DNA from: JAGOGN01 sp036652735
Lineage (GTDB): Bacteria > Bacillota > Clostridia > Lachnospirales > Lachnospiraceae
Direction of reading: 5' to 3'
Assembly (NCBI GenBank): GCA_036652735.1
Contig: JAVVVI010000014.1
Location: 1-51,689 of the forward strand
DNA length: 51,689 nt
In this document: positions 1 through 8,287 of the stretch, in pieces
How positions within the stretch are numbered: the first letter of the stretch is position 1
Layout of the letters: each line of letters starts with the position of its first letter
Notes under the pieces: generated by a model
Told to the model about the DNA's origin: nothing
Databases searched by the model: none
The model's input: the letters and a program-made list of their open reading frames with translations, nothing else
Translations under genes and position numbers: made by a program

Positions 1-50
1 TTATCAATTGTAGTTCTTGTTCTATATCAGCAAATATGAACTTCATAATA

Positions 51-86
51 AAGGATGCTATATTGAAAAATGTAGCATCCCTTTTC
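51..86 (+). terminator. Rho-independent terminator of an upstream gene outside the window
   Basis: GGATGCTA (53-60) pairs with TAGCATCC (73-80) across a 12-base loop and is followed by CTTTTCCTTT. The A-rich bases before the stem partly pair with the T-rich tail. Nothing in bases 1-50 looks coding on the + strand, so this most likely ends a gene that lies left of the window. Confidence 0.6.
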
Positions 87-165
87 CTTTACAGATCAGC
101 GAAAAATGTGATATCCTTAGTGTAGGAACAAATAGATGAGCCGGGAAGGATCAGGAGGTGAAGGA

Positions 166-1041
166 ATGGATTATAGGATTGAGAATGCACAGCTGCGTGT
201 AGTGATTTCCTCATTAGGAGGAGAATTGCAATCCATTCAAAATCAGGAAGGATTGGAATATTTATGGCAGGGAGATGCAGCAATTTGGGCAGGACGGGCA
301 CCAAATCTGTTCCCTTACATAGCAAGACTTACCGAACAGCAGTATTGCTATAAAGGAGAATTTTATCATATGGATCTCCATGGATTTATGAAAGATTCCG
401 ATATGAAGGTCTCTGATTATCAGTCCGGAAAAGTCACATTTTATATGGAAGAGAATGAACGCACACAGATACAATATCCATTTATGTTTCGCTATGAGTT
501 GACTTATGAGCTTGTTGAAGATACAATTATAGTAACCTATATTGTAAAAAATAAGGGATTAGAGACCATGTTTTTTGGAATTGGTGGACATCCCGGATTT
601 CAGATTCCATTAGAAAAACAATACAAATTTGAAGAGTATTACTTAGAATTTCCATATGCAGAACAACCGAAACGAATTGGAATGTCTCCCGGATATTTTG
701 TGGATGGAACCGAAAAGGACTATGAGTTACGTCTGGGAAACTATCTTGATTTACAACATTCTCTTTTTGATCAGGATGCAATTATTTTGAAAGATATGGG
801 AAAATTAGTACGAATTGGTGCAGGACAGGGACGGCATGGAGTAGAGGTGTCTTATCCTCAAATGAATTATCTTGGAATTTGGCATGCAGAACATACCAAA
901 GCGAATTATGTATGCATGGAACCTTGGAGTTCACTGCCATCCAGAGAGGGAATTATTGAGGATATAGCAAAACAGGACAATTTAATGGCACTGTCTCCTG
1001 GAAAACAGTATGAAAACAGATGGAAAATCCGGCTATATTGA
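166..1041 (+). CDS. Aldose 1-epimerase-like protein (galactose mutarotase superfamily, LacX-type)
   Basis: Predicted cytosolic beta-sandwich protein of about 291 residues that would interconvert alpha and beta anomers of a sugar or bind a hexose-phosphate. Family traits visible are the N-terminal segment VISSLGGELQSI, a conserved IGGHPGF block near residue 145 containing the usual His, and a C-terminal CMEPWSSLPS block with the acidic residue expected for general base. The ATG at 166 is chosen over an in-frame ATG at 136 because AGGAGGTGAAGGA lies immediately upstream of 166. The next gene starts within or just after its 3' end, so the two are probably cotranscribed. The sugar substrate cannot be told from sequence; LacX-type proteins are often left as putative epimerases. 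Confidence 0.85.
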   Translation: MDYRIENAQLRVVISSLGGELQSIQNQEGLEYLWQGDAAIWAGRAPNLFPYIARLTEQQYCYKGEFYHMDLHGFMKDSDMKVSDYQSGKVTFYMEENERTQIQYPFMFRYELTYELVEDTIIVTYIVKNKGLETMFFGIGGHPGFQIPLEKQYKFEEYYLEFPYAEQPKRIGMSPGYFVDGTEKDYELRLGNYLDLQHSLFDQDAIILKDMGKLVRIGAGQGRHGVEVSYPQMNYLGIWHAEHTKANYVCMEPWSSLPSREGIIEDIAKQDNLMALSPGKQYENRWKIRLY

Positions 1042-1067
1042 TTCGTAATAAGAAAGGAAGTAACTAT

Positions 1068-3479
1068 TTGAAAGAGATTGATAAAGACATTCAGAATAAT
1101 ACAATGCTTGAGAATCGTTTTATTGCCATATTAGAGCAGCATCATATTGAAACGTGGATGTATGATATTTCGCGTCATACGATTATACAAAATCATAATA
1201 CAAATAGTATTTATGGATTTCAGGACAAGGAGATTCCAGATGTACCGGAAAGCTTAATTTCCAGTAAGCTCTGCCATCCGGATGACTGCAAGCGTCTTAG
1301 AGAGTTCTATGATCAGCTTCATCAAGGTGCACAACAGCTTACGGGTGTATTTCGTGTATTGGATAGATTCTCAAATACATATATATGGAAGCGAAGTGCA
1401 TATACCGTTCTGTCAGATAAAGAGGGAGAACATAAATACGCACTTGGAAGTTCTGTTGATGTTACAGAACAAATGGAAGCAAAGCAAAAATATGAGGCAG
1501 CAATGAAAGCAAGATACAATAAACTTGCTGAAAATGTAATTATAGTAGGGCATTGTAATGTTACAAGAAATGTAATATTAGAGGTAGAGGATAGAACCGG
1601 TTTGGACATTGAACATCAATTTGGTATGGTAAGGGAAGACTTTTTTCGAGGTCTTTCTTCCTTGATTCCAAATGAAGCGCAGCAGCAGATTTTTTGCAAT
1701 ACATTTCTGAATGACAATATAAAAAACAGCTTTGAATTGGGAATCACACAGCATAACTATGAGTGTACTTTTAATTTAGGACCGGAGAAGGGAATCTGCT
1801 GGATTTCTACTCACATTGATGCTGCACTGCAGCCTGAAACCAATGAACTCATTGGATTTTTAACGGTAACGGATATTTCAGCAAGTAAAATGCAGGAGCA
1901 GGTACTGGATGCAGTCATCCAATTTAATTATGACTATGTGGCGCATCTGAATCTTCATACCGATACCACAGTGTTTTATAAGAGCAAAAAACAAAGCAAA
2001 CAGTTAATGGAATATCAATATGCGGTGCCATATTCCTATTCAAAAGCAATTAAACATACGGCAGAACTATACATTGTAGAAGAGGAAAAGGAATATTATG
2101 AAGAAAATATGTCTATTCATAATGTATTAAATCAGTTACAAGATAAGGACAGCTTTGAATTTATCTATCATCTAAAGGATGAAAATGGAGACATTCGCAT
2201 GAAACAGGCAAGAATTGCAATGCGTGACAGAGAGAATGGAATTGCTGTGTTTAGCCGTGCAGATGTAACAGATTTATTGACACAGCAGGAAGAACAAAAG
2301 ATAGCATTAACAGAATCCTTGTCCATAGCCCAGCAGGCGAACAATTCAAAATCCAGATTTTTGGCTTCTATGAGTCATGATATTCGAACACCGATGAATG
2401 CGATTATTGGCATGTGTAGTCTTGCAATTGCGGATGAGAGTGATTTGAAACAGGTACACGAGAGCTTAGAAGTGATTCAGCAGTCTTCGGAGCTTCTGCT
2501 TTCTATGATTAATGATATTTTAGATATGAATCGAATTGAAAGCGGGAAAATGGTCCTTACAAGCGAACCATTTTCCATTGCAGAACAGCTTCAGATTGCG
2601 GGAAAACGTGCCTGTATTCTTGCAGCCAAAAAGAATCAGACGATAAAACTCTTTCATGATGTGGTTCATGATACCTGTAAAGGAGATGTTGTGCGTATTC
2701 ACAGGGCAATAGATAATATTTTATCCAATGCCTTAAAATTTACACCGGAGGGAGGAACCATTACCTATGGAATTACAGAATCCCAGTTAGAAAATAAAAA
2801 ATTTGCACTTTATCATTTTGAAATTACAGACACCGGAATCGGAATTAGTACGGAGCAGCAGGAAAATATATTTGAGCCATTTTACCGAGTACAGAACTCA
2901 ATGACATCTAAGGTAGAGGGAGCCGGATTAGGCTTATCCATTGTAAAAAGCATATTGGATTATATGGGAGGATCCATATCCGTAAAAAGTACTGTAAATA
3001 AAGGGACTACATTTACAATTGACCTTCCACTTTTGATTGCGGATGAACTGCCAAGAGTAAATAAAAAAACAAAGAATAAATCTTTTCATTTGTCAGGGCT
3101 TCATGTTTTAATTTGCGAGGATCATCCGATTAATCAGCTTGTAGCAAAAAGAATGTTAGAGAAAGAAGGCATGATTGTTACACTTGCCAATAATGGAGAA
3201 GAAGGATATAAGGAATTTATACATAGTCCCATTGGTTTTTTTGATGCCATATTAATGGATGTTCAGATGCCTGTTATGAATGGATATGAAGCAACCAGGG
3301 CAATACGTGGTTCCGATCACACCCAGGCGAAAAACATTCCGATTATAGCAATGACAGCAAATGCATTTGCAGAAGATATTAAAAAAAGTATGGAAGCCGG
3401 TATGAATGATCATTTAGCAAAACCCATTGAACCGAAGCAGTTATACGATGCATTAGCTGAATTTATTTTGATAAATTGA
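1068..3479 (+). CDS. PAS-domain hybrid sensor histidine kinase with C-terminal receiver
   Basis: Signal-transduction protein with no obvious membrane segment, so probably a cytosolic sensor. Order (numbering from the alternative ATG at 1020): a PAS/PAC domain ending in a GSSVDVTEQ stretch (about 30-160), a second PAS-like region ending LIGFLTVTDIS (to about 290), a third ending AVFSRADVTD (to about 425), HisKA with MSHDIRTP (about 450), HATPase with N-box NALKFTPEGG (about 571), DTGIGI and GAGLGLSI, then a receiver with CEDHPIN, phospho-acceptor in LMDVQMP (about 745) and Lys in LAKPIEP (about 800). All catalytic boxes are intact. A TTG at 1068 with AAAGGAAG seven bases upstream is favoured; ATG 1020 overlaps the previous gene and lacks a ribosome site. 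The output partner is unknown, since hybrid kinases usually pass phosphate to an Hpt protein not seen here. Confidence 0.88.
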   Translation: MKEIDKDIQNNTMLENRFIAILEQHHIETWMYDISRHTIIQNHNTNSIYGFQDKEIPDVPESLISSKLCHPDDCKRLREFYDQLHQGAQQLTGVFRVLDRFSNTYIWKRSAYTVLSDKEGEHKYALGSSVDVTEQMEAKQKYEAAMKARYNKLAENVIIVGHCNVTRNVILEVEDRTGLDIEHQFGMVREDFFRGLSSLIPNEAQQQIFCNTFLNDNIKNSFELGITQHNYECTFNLGPEKGICWISTHIDAALQPETNELIGFLTVTDISASKMQEQVLDAVIQFNYDYVAHLNLHTDTTVFYKSKKQSKQLMEYQYAVPYSYSKAIKHTAELYIVEEEKEYYEENMSIHNVLNQLQDKDSFEFIYHLKDENGDIRMKQARIAMRDRENGIAVFSRADVTDLLTQQEEQKIALTESLSIAQQANNSKSRFLASMSHDIRTPMNAIIGMCSLAIADESDLKQVHESLEVIQQSSELLLSMINDILDMNRIESGKMVLTSEPFSIAEQLQIAGKRACILAAKKNQTIKLFHDVVHDTCKGDVVRIHRAIDNILSNALKFTPEGGTITYGITESQLENKKFALYHFEITDTGIGISTEQQENIFEPFYRVQNSMTSKVEGAGLGLSIVKSILDYMGGSISVKSTVNKGTTFTIDLPLLIADELPRVNKKTKNKSFHLSGLHVLICEDHPINQLVAKRMLEKEGMIVTLANNGEEGYKEFIHSPIGFFDAILMDVQMPVMNGYEATRAIRGSDHTQAKNIPIIAMTANAFAEDIKKSMEAGMNDHLAKPIEPKQLYDALAEFILIN

Positions 3480-3525
3480 AGAGACTAGTAACAAATAAAA
3501 GTATGGAAAAGGATAGAAATTAAAA

Positions 3526-4893
3526 ATGAAAAGAAAACTACTCTGTGTGATGAGTCTTGTAATTATTATAGGTATAACAGGATGTGGAGAAAAAATAATA
3601 AATAAGAAGGAACCGGAACTAAAGCAGGAGCTTAATACCCAATCGAATCAGAAGAATCCCAAGGAATTTACTTACGATAAGTACAAAATCGATGCGTATA
3701 CAGAAAAATATATGAAACCAGATGCAGCGTTATATCGGAAGGTATTTGATGCAGTAGACCAGTTTCAGACTTCGGTGGACTGTTCCAAGAGTAAAGTCAC
3801 GCAAGAGCAGACAGCAGCCGTTTCAGCAGCTGTTTTTTCCAGATTTGAATTCCCTTATCTTGAGAAAATCGCGCTGTCTGAAGATGGACGTTCCATAGAT
3901 ATTCAATATAGAAATGGAATCACAAAAGAAGAGGCAAAAGTCGAAACAGAACTATTTCGGGATAAAGTAAACACAATTTTAAAGACAGTTGCCAATACAA
4001 GCTATTCCGATGTGGAAAATGTAATGATGGTCTATAATTTTTTTGCAGCCAGTACGTATAATGAAGAGGCGGAAGATGTTGGCTGTTATGGAATCATGGT
4101 AAATGGACAGGGCACCTGTACCGGTTATGCATATTCCATTCGTTATATATTAGAACAAATGGAGATACCGGTGGAACTTGCTTTTTCAGAGGACGAGTCA
4201 CACGTATGGAATATTGTGAAGATGAAGGGAGCGTATTATCATCTGGATGCAACATGGGAAAGCCAGAACAATAAGGAGTTGTCGAAGATGAACTTCTTTG
4301 GGATGACGGATGAGCAGCGTCTTACGGATTTTAATGGCTGGTATGGTGGAAATGTGAATTATACAACCTATGAATTACCGCCTTGTACCAAGAACAACTT
4401 TTCTTTTTTAAGAGATTCACTGGAAGCATCCGCGGATTTGGAACAGCATCAGATTCGCTATACGCAGATGGATGGCAGTAAAATGAGTTATGATTTAAAA
4501 ACAGGAGAGAGCAGTATGCTGTCCCAGGGAGCCACAGAGGATACCACAGCACATACGCTTACAAATTATAAGCAGTTCATATCGGAATCCAACGAATTAA
4601 AAGAGGCCCTTCAGGAACTCTCGGAACAGTCGGGAAAGAGAACCAAGGAAGAGGTGCAGCAATTAATGATTGCACATTTAAAAACATTGGAAGCAGCTTA
4701 TGAGCAGGCAAATAATGATATGGATTTTTCTTCTGTTTTTGCAGGGGATTTAAAACCGGAATATGGAACACAGCTGCAAAATGAAGACTTCAAAGAACTG
4801 GTGGCACGTACCTATGATACCGGTTATGTGCTAAAAAAAGATGCAGGGTATGTGTATCCGGAAATTGATGAAACCTTAATGGAACAGTATTAA
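3526..4893 (+). CDS. Transglutaminase-like domain lipoprotein
   Basis: Exported lipoprotein of 455 residues: a basic start, hydrophobic core and lipobox GITGC put the lipidated Cys at residue 20. The middle carries a transglutaminase-like cysteine-protease fold with a readable triad: Cys198 in GTCTGY, His226 in SHVWN and Asp241 in HLDATW. Such domains in Clostridia are usually peptidases or cell-wall-linked enzymes rather than true crosslinkers. The C-terminal 180 residues are Glu/Gln-rich, probably helical, and unrecognised. The gene lies 46 bases after the hybrid kinase and 23 bases before a metallophosphoesterase gene, so an operon is plausible. Substrate is unknown. Confidence 0.8.
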   Translation: MKRKLLCVMSLVIIIGITGCGEKIINKKEPELKQELNTQSNQKNPKEFTYDKYKIDAYTEKYMKPDAALYRKVFDAVDQFQTSVDCSKSKVTQEQTAAVSAAVFSRFEFPYLEKIALSEDGRSIDIQYRNGITKEEAKVETELFRDKVNTILKTVANTSYSDVENVMMVYNFFAASTYNEEAEDVGCYGIMVNGQGTCTGYAYSIRYILEQMEIPVELAFSEDESHVWNIVKMKGAYYHLDATWESQNNKELSKMNFFGMTDEQRLTDFNGWYGGNVNYTTYELPPCTKNNFSFLRDSLEASADLEQHQIRYTQMDGSKMSYDLKTGESSMLSQGATEDTTAHTLTNYKQFISESNELKEALQELSEQSGKRTKEEVQQLMIAHLKTLEAAYEQANNDMDFSSVFAGDLKPEYGTQLQNEDFKELVARTYDTGYVLKKDAGYVYPEIDETLMEQY

Positions 4894-4916
4894 AGGAAAG
4901 AAATGATAAAGAAAAA

Positions 4917-5744
4917 ATGAAGAGAGACATAGTAAAAAGAAATATTCTTATTATACTGGCACTGGGGATTTCCCTTGTGCTGGTAGTAGGATTTAATCAG
5001 GCATTGGATGTGAAATATTATACTGTACATGAAGAAAAAATGATGGATCCATTGCGAATTATTCTTTTAACAGATTTTCACAGTTGTGCATTTGGAGAAC
5101 AGGAAGAAGAATTAGTGGATCGAATTCGACAACAGGATCCGGATATTATATTATTTGGAGGGGACATTATAGATGATGACGAACCAATTGACAATTCTTA
5201 TGATCTCTTAGAGAAAATAGGGGATGAATATCCCTGCTTTTATGTATCGGGAAATCATGAAGTCTGGACGGGACAGCTTGAAGCAGTAAAGTCAATTGTA
5301 AGAGGATATGGAGTAATTGTATTAGATGGAGAATATGATATTGTAACAATACGAGGTCAGGAATTTGCAATATGTGGAGTAGATGATCCTGCCATTGGTA
5401 ATGCTGCATATCATACTCAAATTAAGGAATGCGCAAAACAGATGAGAAAACATCTGTTTACTATATTTTTAACGCACCGGCCGGAACGGGTAGATACGTA
5501 TTTGGATGCGGGCTTTGATTTTATTTTAGCGGGGCATGCCCATGGAGGACAGTGGAGATTCCCTCCTTTTTGCAATGGCGTGTATGCACCAACACAAAAG
5601 TGGTTTCCAAAGTATGTAGGAGGAGAATATAAGATTGGATCTTCAAAAATGATTGTTGGACGCGGACTTGCAAGAGAAACCAATAATCTTCCAAGGTTCT
5701 TTAATCGTCCGGAAGTAGTGGTGATTGATGTGGTTCCGGATTAA
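4917..5744 (+). CDS. Membrane-anchored metallophosphoesterase (YkuE/YaeI-like)
   Basis: Calcineurin-type phosphoesterase of 275 residues with one N-terminal transmembrane helix (about residues 8-28), so the catalytic part is expected outside the membrane. The metal-binding set is complete: Asp53 and His55 in LLTDFHS, Asp83 in GGDIIDD, Asn113-His114 in GNHE, a later His in LTHRPERVD, and GHAHGG. The tail reads VGRGLARET...RPEVVVIDV as in the YkuE group. Relatives dephosphorylate UDP-sugar lipid intermediates or unknown substrates, so the exact reaction is open. The ribosome site is weak (GAAAGAAATGATAAAG), and the start follows the preceding stop by 23 bases. Confidence 0.85.
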   Translation: MKRDIVKRNILIILALGISLVLVVGFNQALDVKYYTVHEEKMMDPLRIILLTDFHSCAFGEQEEELVDRIRQQDPDIILFGGDIIDDDEPIDNSYDLLEKIGDEYPCFYVSGNHEVWTGQLEAVKSIVRGYGVIVLDGEYDIVTIRGQEFAICGVDDPAIGNAAYHTQIKECAKQMRKHLFTIFLTHRPERVDTYLDAGFDFILAGHAHGGQWRFPPFCNGVYAPTQKWFPKYVGGEYKIGSSKMIVGRGLARETNNLPRFFNRPEVVVIDVVPD

Positions 5745-5764
5745 TCGAAAAGTTCAAAATCATA

Positions 5765-5793
5765 CTGACAATTGATTTTGAATGGAGTATAAT
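5765..5793 (+). promoter_or_regulatory. Vegetative-type promoter for the YitT gene
   Basis: CTGACA (5765-5770), a 17-base spacer and TATAAT (5788-5793) form a near-consensus sigma-A promoter about 67 bases before the ATG at 5860. Confidence 0.65.
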
Positions 5794-5859
5794 TAGGGTA
5801 ATGTAAAATCTGCACAGGCAGAAAGTTACATAAATAAATTGTAAAAGAAGGATAGCGTC

Positions 5860-6726
5860 ATGGATATTAAAAAATTTATTAAAGAAGTAGTCATTATGAC
5901 ACTTGGAATGTTTATTACAGCAGCGGCAGTTCATTTTTTTCTGATTCCAAGTAATTTAGTAATCGGTTCCATGTCGGGACTTTCTATTGTGATTAACAAA
6001 CTAACAAATCTACCCATTTCATTGATTACATTTTGTTTAAATGCCGTACTTTTAGTGCTTGCCTATTTCTTGGTAGGAAAAGAATTTGGTGCGAAAACGG
6101 TGTATACGGCATTGATGCTTTCACCTTTCTTATATCTGTTTGAGCGAATCTGTCCGGTTCAAAAATCAATTATGCAGGATCCATGGTTTGACTTGCTCTG
6201 CTTTGTACTTATTTTAGGTTTTGCACAGACAATGTTGTTTCGAATCAATGCTTCCACAGGAGGACTTGATATTTTAGCCAAAATTGTGAATAAATATTTT
6301 CATGTAGAGCTGGGAACGGCAGTGACGATATCCGGTGCACTTATTTGTTGTACGGCCTTTTTTGTAAATGATTTAAAGACAGTTATTATTGGACTCATTG
6401 GAACCTATATTAATGGTCTGGTTCTGGATCATTTTATTGTCGGTTTTAATTCACGAAAACGAGTGTGTATTATTGCAAATAATCCGGAGGTTGTTCAAAA
6501 ATATATTATTGAGACCATACACCGAGGTGCAACGCTCTATCCAATTAAGGGTGGATATAATAATGAGAATAAATTAGAGATTGAAACTATTTTAACCAGA
6601 AATGAATTTTCAGACTTAATGGAATACATAAAAAAAGAACAGATTGAAGCATTTATTACAGCAGGCAGTGTGAGTGAAATCTATGGAACCATGTTTAATA
6701 ATAAACGAATCAAATCAAAAAAATAG
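5860..6726 (+). CDS. YitT family membrane protein with DUF2179 domain
   Basis: Integral membrane protein of 288 residues. The first 200 residues hold about five to six hydrophobic helices, including a conserved IPSNLVIGSMSGLSIV stretch near the start and INASTGGLDILAKI in the middle, both typical of YitT proteins. The last 80 residues form the soluble DUF2179 domain (IIETIHRGATLYPIKGGY, then ILTRNEFSDL). Transported substrate is not established for most members. It has its own near-consensus promoter and is followed 44 bases later by a PII-like gene with its own strong ribosome site, so whether it belongs to that operon is unclear. Confidence 0.88.
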   Translation: MDIKKFIKEVVIMTLGMFITAAAVHFFLIPSNLVIGSMSGLSIVINKLTNLPISLITFCLNAVLLVLAYFLVGKEFGAKTVYTALMLSPFLYLFERICPVQKSIMQDPWFDLLCFVLILGFAQTMLFRINASTGGLDILAKIVNKYFHVELGTAVTISGALICCTAFFVNDLKTVIIGLIGTYINGLVLDHFIVGFNSRKRVCIIANNPEVVQKYIIETIHRGATLYPIKGGYNNENKLEIETILTRNEFSDLMEYIKKEQIEAFITAGSVSEIYGTMFNNKRIKSKK

Positions 6727-6770
6727 AAGGATATATTCTAGGATAAATAGGGTTCCTTAGGAGGTAGTAT

Positions 6771-7124
6771 ATGAAGTTATTGTTTTTTGTATTTAATCGA
6801 CCGGAGCGGATGGATGATTTGTTGGCTGCGTTTACAAAATATGAAATTAAAGGCGCAACAATTGTGGATAGTATGGGTATGGTTCATATGTTAAATAATT
6901 ACTATGATGAAGATGAACTTCCCTTTTTAGGTGCGGTAAGGGCTTTTTTGAAATCGGATCGGGAAAAAAGTAATTTAATATTGGCCGCAATGGAAGATGA
7001 AAAAGTTCCGGATGCAGTTGCAGCAATTGAAAGTGTCGTTGGCGATCTTTCTGCAAAAGATACCGGCGTTGTATTTACGGTTCCCATTGATTTTGTGAAG
7101 GGACTATATAAAAATGGAAAATAA
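6771..7124 (+). CDS. PII-like small regulatory protein
   Basis: Small cytosolic protein of 117 residues with the beta-alpha-beta pattern of PII-like proteins: KLLFFVFNRPERMDDLLAAFTKYEIKGATIVDSMGM is a PII-like first half and a matching second half ends in VVFTVPIDFVKGLY. The classical T-loop tyrosine motif of GlnB/GlnK is not recognisable, so this is a PII-like rather than a canonical nitrogen-regulatory PII protein. The coding end overlaps the antiporter start by 11 bases, implying coupled translation and a direct regulatory relation. By analogy with other PII-like proteins that bind nucleotides and control a neighbouring transporter, it probably gates the antiporter; that is inference. Confidence 0.7.
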   Translation: MKLLFFVFNRPERMDDLLAAFTKYEIKGATIVDSMGMVHMLNNYYDEDELPFLGAVRAFLKSDREKSNLILAAMEDEKVPDAVAAIESVVGDLSAKDTGVVFTVPIDFVKGLYKNGK

Positions 7125-8286
7125 AATCATCTTTGAAGTAGCAGTAATGCTACTAACAGGAATCTTATTGGGAAGAGTTGCAAAACACTGTAAGCTTCCA
7201 AATGTAACCGGATATTTAATTGCAGGTCTTATCTTAGGACCATCCCTGTTTAATATTATTCCACAAACAATGGTGAATGGTTTTTCCGTGATTTCGGATA
7301 TTGCACTTGCATTTATTGCCTTTTCAGTTGGAGTTGGGTTCAGCTTCCGCTATTTTAAAAAGGTGGGAATTGCACCCATTGTAATCGCAATCTTTGAATC
7401 CTTTGGTGCAATTATTCTAGTTACGGGTGTGTTGATTCTATGCGGATTTGATGTAAAATTATCCATTATGCTAGGGGCCATTGCAGCGGCTACGGCACCG
7501 GCGCAAACGATAATGGTAATCAAACAATATAAGGCGAAAGGTTCTCTTACTTCGATGCTTTTAAGTGTTGTTGCCATTGATGATGCGGTTGCCTTGATTG
7601 GGTTTGGATTTGCAACTACAATTGTAAAGATGATGTCAACCTCTTCTGTGAACATCGTAATGTCTATTTTAAATCCGATCTATCAGATCGTTATATCAGC
7701 GGTTATTGGAGGAGTTTTTGCGATTTTAATGAAATTGACGTTTCGTTTTTTCCGAAAAGATTCCAATCGACTTTGTATTACAATTGCCTACGTATGCGCT
7801 ACTTATTGGCTTTCTGAAAGAGTTGGAGGTTCTGCATTAATGGCCTGTATGGCATTAGGGGCAGTCATGATAAATATCTTTAGTGAAACAGAAAGTGTAC
7901 AGAGAGTGTCGGACAATTTTACTCCACCAATTTTTATGATTTTCTTTATTATATCCGGTGCAGGATTTCAAGTATCTGCATTGGCAAGTATTGGTGTGAT
8001 TGGAATTCTTTATGTAGTATTTCGTGTGATTGGGAAAATGCTGGGTGCCTATGCTGGAGGCAAATTAATGCATCAGGAGGAGAAAATTTCAAGATATCTG
8101 GGTCCTACGCTAATGCCTCAGGCGGGGGTTGCGTTGGGATTAATTATTGTTGCCGGGAAAGTAGTTCCAAATTATGCGGCGGATATGAGAACAATTATTT
8201 TATGCTCTACCTTTATCTATTCAATTATCGGACCGGTAGCAGCCAAACGTGCATTGGAAAAAGCGGGTGAAATAGGAGGCTGTTAA
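7114..8286 (+). CDS. Cation:proton antiporter (CPA2/Kef-type membrane domain)
   Basis: Integral membrane protein of 390 residues, about eleven to twelve helices, matching the Na+/H+ or K+/H+ exchanger domain: NVTGYLIAGLILGPSLFN in helix 2, an unwound AATAAPAQTIMVI-type segment, SVVAIDDAVALIGFG with the paired acidic residues, and a conserved TLMPQAGVALGLIIV region. It ends soon after the last helix and has no TrkA-N/RCK domain, which fits regulation by a separate small protein. That role may be taken by the PII-like product whose gene overlaps its start. The next gene, a hybrid kinase, starts one base after its stop. Ion specificity cannot be read. Confidence 0.85.
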   Translation: MENKIIFEVAVMLLTGILLGRVAKHCKLPNVTGYLIAGLILGPSLFNIIPQTMVNGFSVISDIALAFIAFSVGVGFSFRYFKKVGIAPIVIAIFESFGAIILVTGVLILCGFDVKLSIMLGAIAAATAPAQTIMVIKQYKAKGSLTSMLLSVVAIDDAVALIGFGFATTIVKMMSTSSVNIVMSILNPIYQIVISAVIGGVFAILMKLTFRFFRKDSNRLCITIAYVCATYWLSERVGGSALMACMALGAVMINIFSETESVQRVSDNFTPPIFMIFFIISGAGFQVSALASIGVIGILYVVFRVIGKMLGAYAGGKLMHQEEKISRYLGPTLMPQAGVALGLIIVAGKVVPNYAADMRTIILCSTFIYSIIGPVAAKRALEKAGEIGGC

Positions 8287-8287
8287 T